NCBI GenBank assembly: GCA_944391895.1
Contig: CALXVF010000028.1
Location: 1-11,669 of the forward strand
Origin: an uncultured Clostridia bacterium
Lineage (GTDB): Bacteria > Bacillota > Clostridia > TANB77 > CAG-508
Reading direction: 5' to 3'
DNA length: 11,669 nucleotides
This document shows, one piece after another, positions 7,022 to 11,669 of this stretch (positions are counted from its first letter, which is position 1; the number at the start of each line of letters is the position of its first letter). Both the position numbers and the translations under genes were made by a program. Under the pieces are notes generated by a model that had not been told where the DNA came from, made no database searches, and saw only the letters and a list, made by a program, of their open reading frames with translations.

Positions 7022-7425
7022 TTTGTCCTCCTAATTTTAGTTTTTAATAAATCCGCAAATTCTTGTCCGTACTTCTCTTCAACTGGTCTTATGTGTGGTT
7101 GAGCTTGTGTTCTTCCTCCGTTTCTTGTTGCATGACCAAATTCTAGTAAGTGAGTTAATTGATAATTTGTTTTATTCCAAATTACTCTGCTATACTTATT
7201 TCTTATTGTTCTACTTTTAACGCCATTTTTTATTGCCCAACCTTTATAATACTTTGTGTTTCTTGCTATTCCGCTTCTTGGACTTGTTTGAATAAGCTCC
7301 TGTTTTGCTTCTTTTATAACAGTGTTAGTCGTTTCGATTACTTCTTCGTCTATATCTTCTTTGTATTGTGTTAGATATTCTTGTAATTCCTTTTCTAAAC
7401 TCTCAGGTTTAATTGCCCTTGACAT
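7018..7425 (-). CDS. HK97 gp10-like head-tail joining / tail completion protein
   Basis: 135 residues. The HK97-gp10-like family takes part in joining head and tail. A charged N-terminal helix (about 1-45) leads into TSPRSG, where the family has a conserved Ser-Pro-x-x-Thr/Ser-Gly turn, then YYKGWAIKN, and the diagnostic segment LTHLLEFGHATRNGGR (about 91-106) followed by AQPHIRPVEEKYG. Start ATG 7425 lies within the end of the head-closure gene, with an AAAGGA ribosome binding site about ten bases upstream. Its stop overlaps the next start as ATGA, a coupled junction. Confidence 0.88.
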   Translation of the reverse strand: MSRAIKPESLEKELQEYLTQYKEDIDEEVIETTNTVIKEAKQELIQTSPRSGIARNTKYYKGWAIKNGVKSRTIRNKYSRVIWNKTNYQLTHLLEFGHATRNGGRTQAQPHIRPVEEKYGQEFADLLKTKIRRTK

Positions 7426-7726
7426 TTTTTATTTTCCTTTCACAAACAAGTATCAGTTCATCTGTTGTTACTTCTTGAGTTCTTATAACTGTATAATCAA
7501 TTCCTATGTATTCAAGTTCTTGTTCATTGTTATAATTTAAGGTACTTATTCTTAATCTTAGTGTAGGTTGATAGCCTGTTTGATTAGCTTCGTAGTACTC
7601 ATTTGCATAAACATCTTCAACTTTTATAATTGGAATTTCAGTTATTGTTGGTTCTTGTAGAATAGGACTTCCTATTTCATTTTGAATATAATTTTGTTTT
7701 ATTAGTTTGCAACTTACATCACGCAT
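7409..7726 (-). CDS. Head closure protein (head-tail joining, SPP1 gp16-like)
   Basis: 105 residues, beta-rich. Proteins of this family bind below the adaptor ring, close the filled head and accept the tail. Segments typical of the family are VEDVYANEYYEANQTGYQP (about 37-55), the strand LRLRISTLNY, and the repeat of strands YIGIDYTVIRT and DELILVCERKI near the C terminus. Start ATG 7726 follows GAGG with six bases spacing, inside the end of the connector gene (8-base overlap). The end overlaps the next gene by 17 bases. The assignment rests on size, pattern and position. Confidence 0.78.
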   Translation of the reverse strand: MRDVSCKLIKQNYIQNEIGSPILQEPTITEIPIIKVEDVYANEYYEANQTGYQPTLRLRISTLNYNNEQELEYIGIDYTVIRTQEVTTDELILVCERKIKNVKGN

Positions 7727-8015
7727 TCTCTTCCTCCAGATAATCTTGTGATAAACCTAAATTAGCACAAAGAAGACTATATGTTCTTTGTGCTAACTCT
7801 TTTTCTTTTATATCTACATTTCCGAAATTTGCTTTTACAAACATCATAATAGCAGATTTTACTAGGCTGTCGACAGTATCCTCTGATGCCTTAATTCCTT
7901 GCCTTTGTAAATCTGTTATTCCTGCTTGTATTAACATTTTTATTTCTTCATCTTTTAATGTAGCTGTACTAACAATGCTTAAACATTGCTTAGCTAAACT
8001 TAGCAACTCGTCCAT
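7719..8015 (-). CDS. Head-tail connector, HK97 gp6-like adaptor
   Basis: 98 residues, almost entirely helical, the size of gp6-like adaptor proteins that dock under the portal and extend the DNA channel. Family features: an N-terminal helix LLSLAKQCLSIV, then LKDEEIKMLIQAGITDLQRQGI, the helix VDSLVKSAIMMFVKANFG, and a final helix QRTYSLLCANLGLSQDY. Start ATG 8015 follows AGGAGG with five bases spacing. It overlaps the next gene by 8 bases. Its place directly after the capsid gene is the usual one. Confidence 0.85.
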   Translation of the reverse strand: MDELLSLAKQCLSIVSTATLKDEEIKMLIQAGITDLQRQGIKASEDTVDSLVKSAIMMFVKANFGNVDIKEKELAQRTYSLLCANLGLSQDYLEEENA

Positions 8016-8030
8016 ATAGTCCTCCTAATT

Positions 8031-9242
8031 TTATACTGATGCTCCTGCTGGTGTATATTGTCCATAAGCAAAAGCGTTTGGCTTTGGTTTACCATCATAG
8101 ATAGCATATCCACCATATGTAACTTTTCTACCCTTTACAGTTCTTTCTCTTTCTACTCTTACAGGTGTTACTTCGTTTAATATATAGTTTCTGCAATTTC
8201 CTACTATAATGTCATTATTCTTTAAATATGGATCTTGTTCAATAGAGACAAGATTTGTAGCAGAAATTCCTTGTAAGAATGGATAATTACCATTCTTGTC
8301 CTTATATCCTACTATTTCGATATTTACAGAACTTGAAATATATGCTTTAGCTCCAATTCTGTCATCGTCACTTAAAGTTTTATAAGTTTCTATTATATTA
8401 TCTATTGGTGTTTCTCCAGTTTTAACAGCAGTTAAGTCTTTTGTTATACCTGTAGGTTTGTCATTTCCATCTCCATAGATGATAGCATTTACTAATGCTT
8501 TACCCATTTTATTTGCTAATTCCTCTAATATGAAGTTAATAAATGACTCTACTGCCATTTCTTCCAACTTCCAAGTTATTACTATATCCTTTGCTAATTC
8601 CCAACCTGTTAATTGTAGATTTCTATATTCTTGTCCTTCATTCTTTGTTTCAGTTAATTCTGCATACCACTCAGCATCATCTGCTTCAAACAAATATGGT
8701 AGATCTATATTTCCTGCAACTTGTAGTTTTCTTACATCTCTAAATATTGGAGATTGTTTTGTTATTAATTCAAGGAATTCATTCCTTACTGTTGTTGGTA
8801 TAAATAAACCTCCATTGTTTATTCCTTGAGTTTCAGCAGTAGATTGCACAAAAGTTGTATCTGTAGTTGTAATAGCATCTCCTAATGCTCTTTTTTCTTC
8901 TTCTGTAAATCTACTATCTGGTAATTTCATCAATTTTTTTGCCCAAGCTGTTCTATATTCAGGGCTTTTTAATACTTGCTCTAATGTTCTTTTCTCTTCC
9001 ACTTCTGTGTCCTCCTTATATTTTATTATTTTTGTTATTTCTGCTTTTCTTTGCTCTAAATTGTCTACATCTCTTATTAAATTTCTTTCTTCTTCTGGTG
9101 TTATCGTTTCATCATCTTCTGGAACTTCTTTGTTCAATTCTTCTGCCTGTTTTCTAAGTTCTTCAAGCTCATCTGTTGTTTTTGCTTCATTAATTTTGTT
9201 TCTTAATTCGGCTTTTTTAGCCTCAATTTCTTTCTTTAACAT
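8031..9242 (-). CDS. HK97-fold major capsid protein with N-terminal delta domain
   Basis: 403 residues; builds the icosahedral head. Residues 1 to about 115 are a charged coiled coil (LKKEIEAKKAELRNK, ELEELRKQAEELNKE, VDNLEQRKAEITKI), the delta domain that acts as built-in scaffold and is removed by the neighbouring protease. The HK97 core follows from about residue 125: the GGLFIPTTVRNEFLELI segment (144-160), the E-loop/P-domain strand region with SPIFRDVRKL (164-173), the spine-helix segment VESFINFILEELANKMGKAL (231-250), and the GDGNDKPTGI signature (257-266). The C terminus contains FAYGQYTPAGASV. Start ATG 9242 is set by AGGAGG five bases upstream. Its expression may be controlled separately through the hairpin leader, as suits the most abundant virion protein. 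The cleavage site is inferred to lie between residues 105 and 140. Confidence 0.94.
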   Translation of the reverse strand: MLKKEIEAKKAELRNKINEAKTTDELEELRKQAEELNKEVPEDDETITPEEERNLIRDVDNLEQRKAEITKIIKYKEDTEVEEKRTLEQVLKSPEYRTAWAKKLMKLPDSRFTEEEKRALGDAITTTDTTFVQSTAETQGINNGGLFIPTTVRNEFLELITKQSPIFRDVRKLQVAGNIDLPYLFEADDAEWYAELTETKNEGQEYRNLQLTGWELAKDIVITWKLEEMAVESFINFILEELANKMGKALVNAIIYGDGNDKPTGITKDLTAVKTGETPIDNIIETYKTLSDDDRIGAKAYISSSVNIEIVGYKDKNGNYPFLQGISATNLVSIEQDPYLKNNDIIVGNCRNYILNEVTPVRVERERTVKGRKVTYGGYAIYDGKPKPNAFAYGQYTPAGASV

Positions 9243-9267
9243 AATTTCCTCCTAAAATTTAAAATAT

Positions 9268-9341
9268 GTAGTTCTACCACCACTCTATAAAATCTCTATT
9301 TGTTTCTACCAACAAAAAAGAAGCAGTTCTACCACCGCTTC
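9268..9341 (-). promoter_or_regulatory. Three tandem RNA hairpins with identical loop UGGUAGAA in the capsid leader
   Basis: Read on the minus strand. Hairpin 1 (9341-9320): GAAGCGG, loop TGGTAGAA, CTGCTTC; 7 bp including one G-U. Hairpin 2 (9316-9299): TTTGT, loop TGGTAGAA, ACAAA; 5 perfect bp. Hairpin 3 (9283-9268): GTGG, loop TGGTAGAA, CTAC; 4 bp including one G-U. The loops are identical over all 8 bases while the stems differ. Between hairpins 1 and 3 one C-G pair is replaced by U-A, and the stem of hairpin 2 is entirely different yet still pairs. This compensatory pattern argues for selection on RNA structure with a recognised loop. The array ends 25 bases before the capsid ATG, just upstream of its ribosome binding site. 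The same loop was not noticed elsewhere in the window. Function is inferred: a protein-binding cis-regulatory element of capsid transcription or translation. Confidence 0.65.
9314..9341 (-). terminator. Intrinsic terminator or attenuator ahead of the capsid gene
   Basis: The first conserved-loop hairpin (GAAGCGG / CTGCTTC, 8-base loop) is followed directly by six T on the coding strand, the form of an intrinsic terminator. It would stop transcripts coming from the protease gene, or those from the candidate promoter just upstream, before the capsid start. The last three T of the tract are also in the 5' arm of hairpin 2, so forming hairpin 2 would compete with the U-tract. Confidence 0.55.
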
Positions 9342-9351
9342 AAGTTCGAGA

Positions 9352-9380
9352 ATTATATACTTTTTCACGACCTCTTAAAA
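9352..9380 (-). promoter_or_regulatory. Candidate promoter for the major capsid gene
   Basis: A perfect -10 box TATAAT sits at 9352-9357. At the standard 17-base spacing the -35 position (9375-9380) reads TTTTAA, which matches TTGACA at only three of six positions, so the promoter would be weak or need an activator. Transcription would begin near 9345, just before the first of three conserved-loop hairpins, and would give a leader of about 100 bases for the capsid gene. AT-rich DNA yields TATAAT by chance, so confidence is limited. Confidence 0.35.
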
Positions 9381-9391
9381 TCGATTTTAAG
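9374..9391. promoter_or_regulatory. 18-bp perfect palindrome, possible operator
   Basis: CTTAAAATCGATTTTAAG is a perfect inverted repeat without a spacer. It lies between the protease gene and the capsid leader and covers the place where the -35 box of the candidate capsid promoter would be. A gapless DNA palindrome of this size suits a dimeric DNA-binding protein better than an RNA hairpin. It is AT-rich, so chance is a real alternative. The binding protein, if any, is not in the window. Confidence 0.35.
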
Positions 9392-9407
9392 GCCATTTTA
9401 AAATATG

Positions 9408-9427
9408 AGGCATATACTTTTATGCCT
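9408..9427 (-). terminator. Hairpin on the stop codon of the protease gene, weak terminator-like
   Basis: On the minus strand AGGCATA pairs perfectly with TATGCCT across the loop AAAGTA (7 bp, 6-base loop). The stem begins on the AG of the protease TAG stop. The following CATATTTTAAAATGG is only partly U-rich, so this may be a weak terminator, a pausing site or a 3'-end stabiliser rather than a full intrinsic terminator. Confidence 0.4.
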
Positions 9428-10007
9428 ATAAATCAAGCAATAATTTGATTTTTTCCTTTTCTAATTCTAAATTATTCTCCTTTTTATTTTTTTCATATTG
9501 TCTTTTTTCTTCTTCATATTGTTCTTTACTTCTTGCATAAATTTCTGTAGTTTCATATGCTGGCACGTCTACGACAGAAACATCAAATATTTTATCAAAT
9601 TCAAGTATTTTTCTTGTATCTGTTTCATAATCATATTCTTCGCTTCTTACTGTAAATGCAAAGCTCATTTTGCTTAATACACCTTCTTTAATCAAAGTGT
9701 ATATATCTCTATTCACAGATGTATCAGGCAATTTTGCTCTTATTCTCAGACCATGTTCGTCAATAGTAAATTCTAATGAGCCTCCTCTTGTTCTTGCCAT
9801 TGGTAAAACAGAATTTTCATGATTATATTTCATAACAATATCTGACATATCTGCATTGTTAAAAGCATGTCTATCTATTACTTCTTTTATCCAACCCAAG
9901 TCTGTTACTGTATCAAATACTGCTGCATATCCTTCTACAATCATACCTTCTTCATCATCTAAGGCTCTCATATTTACTAGTCTTATTTCTTTTACTGCTT
10001 TTTCCAT
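9426..10007 (-). CDS. HK97-family prohead protease
   Basis: 193 residues, typical for the U35/S78 prohead serine proteases that remove the capsid delta domain during maturation and then digest themselves. The N terminus contains the VEGYAAVFD strand (about 24-32). The probable catalytic His is H63 in the motif KYNHE, and the probable nucleophile is S115 in KMSFAF. The third family motif is FDVSVVDVPAYETTE (about 141-155). The C terminus (about 160-193) is a charged Glu/Lys-rich helix, a common dispensable tail. The ATG overlaps the portal stop by one base, with GGAGGTG upstream. Its target, the major capsid protein, is the next gene, but 183 bases of structured non-coding DNA separate them, which is unusual in this otherwise tight operon. 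A 7-bp hairpin starts on its stop codon. Confidence 0.93.
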   Translation of the reverse strand: MEKAVKEIRLVNMRALDDEEGMIVEGYAAVFDTVTDLGWIKEVIDRHAFNNADMSDIVMKYNHENSVLPMARTRGGSLEFTIDEHGLRIRAKLPDTSVNRDIYTLIKEGVLSKMSFAFTVRSEEYDYETDTRKILEFDKIFDVSVVDVPAYETTEIYARSKEQYEEEKRQYEKNKKENNLELEKEKIKLLLDL

Positions 10008-11215
10008 TACTCTTCACCTCCAATTTGATATTGATTAGCAATTGTACTATCAATGTTATTTAAACTTTGTAAAATTCTATTTCCTTCTTCTCCTCCTAGT
10101 GGAGATAAATCTAATATCTCTCTTCCTTCATCAACTTTAATCATAGCCCAAGGTGCAACTACTCTTAGCAACTCTGTCTTAGTCTTTAGACTTGCGTATT
10201 GTAGTCTATTAGCTGTAAAAATAATTTGATGTCCTTCTTTTATAGATTTCCTTTTAAAAATTTTATTAGTAAATGCTTGTCCCATTTGTATAGCCCTAGG
10301 CTCTACTACCCCTTCATAAAAAGCATTCCATTCTTCTTCAGTAAAACTGTTATTAATAATTTTTTCAGATACTCCAAAATAATCGAAAATGTTATAATTA
10401 ACTTGCTTCAATTGTTCGTTGTCTAAAGTAACTGGTTTTAAATCAACTGCTTGAAATTTTGCCTTCGCATCTAATGCAGCAATTCCGCCTTCATTATCCA
10501 TATTAAGAAAATCAGTAACAAAATTATTTTTGCTTTTCTTTAAATCTTCCTCTTTAAGCATAGAATTTTCATATTGCAAAATTCCTTTTAAATTACTAGT
10601 TGTTTTTATAGCTTTGTCTATTCCTTCTGATACAGTATGTGCAGTATTTAAATCTGTCTGCAAGACTTTATTGCTCATACCAAAAATATCATTTCTGTTA
10701 TAAAATAATCTCAAATGTATTAGTTCTAAATAAGGTAGTGTATATGTTCTTCCATTTATAAAATCAAACTGTAAATACATTGTTCCATCTACACTTTCTA
10801 AAAGTTCATACGTTGTTGCTAATACAGGATAAAATCCTGTTATATTTCCTAAATTATCTTTTGCTATAAAAATAAACGCATTACAGTCTGTGTATAAAAG
10901 AGATATTACTCTATATATAAAGTCAAATGTATTCATTAAAGGATTAGGTTGATTACTTAGTAAGAAATTAATATCTCCTCGAATATTATTTGTTATACTA
11001 CCTTGAATATGTTTAGGCACTAATTTAGCACAATGTGTTGCAATCCTATCTATAACTTGCCTTGCAATTTTTGAATTATATGTTCCTTCTGGTAGAGTAC
11101 TAAATTGCGTATTCCAACCACTAAGTAATTGAAATTGTGTTTGAGTTACATTTTTTTGTTTATCACTCTTTTTACCAAAAATTGAGCTAAACAAGTTTCT
11201 TCTTTCTTTCTTCAT
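10007..11215 (-). CDS. HK97-family portal protein
   Basis: 402 residues, a normal length for HK97-type portals, which form the dodecameric DNA channel at the unique head vertex and bind terminase and connector. The N terminus has a short basic segment containing KKSDKQK. Family features follow: SKIARQVIDRIATHCAKLVP (about 48-67), the NPLMNTFDFIYRV helix, the NITGFYPVL strand after a short turn, the IFGMSNKVLQ region, and the FGVSEKIINNSFTEEEWN segment near residue 280 that marks the stem/clip part in these proteins. The start ATG at 11215 follows GGAGG with optimal spacing. The stop TAA shares its last A with the protease ATG (TAATG), so termination-reinitiation coupling is likely. The neighbours (terminase before, protease after) are those expected. 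Confidence 0.93.
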   Translation of the reverse strand: MKKERRNLFSSIFGKKSDKQKNVTQTQFQLLSGWNTQFSTLPEGTYNSKIARQVIDRIATHCAKLVPKHIQGSITNNIRGDINFLLSNQPNPLMNTFDFIYRVISLLYTDCNAFIFIAKDNLGNITGFYPVLATTYELLESVDGTMYLQFDFINGRTYTLPYLELIHLRLFYNRNDIFGMSNKVLQTDLNTAHTVSEGIDKAIKTTSNLKGILQYENSMLKEEDLKKSKNNFVTDFLNMDNEGGIAALDAKAKFQAVDLKPVTLDNEQLKQVNYNIFDYFGVSEKIINNSFTEEEWNAFYEGVVEPRAIQMGQAFTNKIFKRKSIKEGHQIIFTANRLQYASLKTKTELLRVVAPWAMIKVDEGREILDLSPLGGEEGNRILQSLNNIDSTIANQYQIGGEE

Positions 11216-11216
11216 T

Positions 11217-11669
11217 CTATTCCTCCTGCAAAGCCAAATAGTTGCTCATTTTTCTATACAAAACAACATAAGCGTCTATTAAGCTCACACATCCGTCAAT
11301 TCTTTGCTTTTGATTTTTGCCTTTAACAGGTCTTATGTTGTCATTTTCATCTGTTTTAATTGAAGTATTTAATAAGCACCATTTTGTCATTGGATTATTG
11401 TTATAATTTACTTTTTTTTCTCTTAAATCCGCTTCTAGTTGTTTCATTGGATTACTCATAGTTTTAGGCCCTTGTATTACTTCTTCCATTTCAAAGCCTG
11501 TATTCTTCATTTCTTCTATCCAATACTGACTTCCCCATGGGTCATATCCAACCCACAAAGCTGAAATATCCATTTCTTTGTGCATCTTTAGGAACCACTT
11601 TGTAACATCTGTATAATTAATTTTTGCCCCTTCACAAACTGTTAGTAATCCTCTTTCTTTCCATTTTTG
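11217..11669 (-). CDS. terL: Terminase large subunit, C-terminal nuclease part (5' end cut by window edge)
   Basis: Large terminase packages phage DNA into the prohead: an N-terminal ATPase drives translocation and a C-terminal RNase H-like nuclease cuts the concatemer. Only the last 150 residues are visible. The frame stays open to the right edge, reading QKWKERGLLTVCEG there, so the internal ATG at 11585 is not the start. The nuclease signature is visible: an acidic residue after a hydrophobic strand in WVGYDPWGSQYW, and a late acidic motif RIDGCVSLIDAYVVLYR near the C terminus, as in HK97-type terminases. The ATPase domain lies outside the window. The stop TAG is one base before the portal ATG, and the codons GAG GAA TAG form part of the portal ribosome binding site, so the two genes are translationally coupled. 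Family assignment is firm; catalytic roles of individual residues are inferred. Confidence 0.9.
   Translation of the reverse strand, partial: QKWKERGLLTVCEGAKINYTDVTKWFLKMHKEMDISALWVGYDPWGSQYWIEEMKNTGFEMEEVIQGPKTMSNPMKQLEADLREKKVNYNNNPMTKWCLLNTSIKTDENDNIRPVKGKNQKQRIDGCVSLIDAYVVLYRKMSNYLALQEE

Noticed and set aside
8479..8829. Plus-strand open frame of 116 codons opposite the capsid gene
   Set aside because: It is the antisense shadow of a clearly conserved capsid reading frame, with no ribosome binding site or recognisable protein pattern.
9299..9341. GTTGGTAGAA resembles a tRNA D-arm (TTGGTAGAGC)
   Set aside because: No acceptor, anticodon or T arm can be found around it, and the motif repeats three times with different stems, so it is not a tRNA or tRNA remnant.
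9306..9368. Possible 20-residue leader peptide from a GTG, running through hairpin 1 and ending at a TAG inside the loop of hairpin 2
   Set aside because: The AGAGG before the GTG is only two bases away, too close for initiation, and the start is non-ATG. An attenuation peptide is attractive given its position but cannot be supported.

Overview
The window is a stretch of the late structural operon of a tailed phage or prophage of siphovirus type (HK97-like head, flexible non-contractile tail). All supported genes lie on the minus strand, so the operon reads from the right edge to the left edge. The DNA is strongly AT-rich, uses A/T-ending codons and has strong AGGAGG ribosome binding sites. 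This points to a low-GC Firmicute host, most likely a Clostridia-type gut anaerobe, but no host gene is present to confirm it.

Head module (right to middle): C-terminal nuclease part of the large terminase (cut by the right edge), HK97-family portal, prohead protease, a 183-base structured intergenic region, major capsid protein with an N-terminal delta (scaffold) domain, gp6-like connector and head-closure protein. Tail module (middle to left): HK97 gp10-like protein, probable tail terminator, phi13-type major tail protein, two overlapping tail assembly chaperone frames joined by a probable +1 frameshift, a 1040-residue tape measure protein, distal tail protein (Dit) and the start of a tail-tip/baseplate protein (cut by the left edge). 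Gene order is canonical and most genes overlap or nearly touch.

Two places depart from the canonical plan. First, between tape measure and Dit sits a 287-residue protein unrelated to virion assembly. It has an N-terminal membrane anchor, a Glu/Gln-rich coiled coil and a C-terminal OB-fold-like domain, an architecture like TcdC and the 'toxin regulator' proteins of Clostridia. It has its own near-consensus sigma-A promoter (TTGACA, 17 bases, TATACT), whose -35 box contains the tape-measure stop codon, and an 11-bp intrinsic terminator directly after it. That is the layout of a moron, a gene expressed independently of the late operon, probably in the lysogen.

Second, the leader of the major capsid gene carries three tandem RNA hairpins with the same 8-base loop UGGUAGAA on three different stems. 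The first hairpin is followed by six U and looks like an intrinsic terminator. A perfect TATAAT box and an 18-bp palindrome lie just upstream. This looks like an undescribed cis-regulatory RNA controlling capsid expression.

Four terminator-like hairpins lie inside one late operon, so late transcription either uses antitermination or is deliberately stepped down. No tRNA, CRISPR, insertion sequence, attachment site or plus-strand gene is supported. No gene-free stretch exceeds 300 bases.
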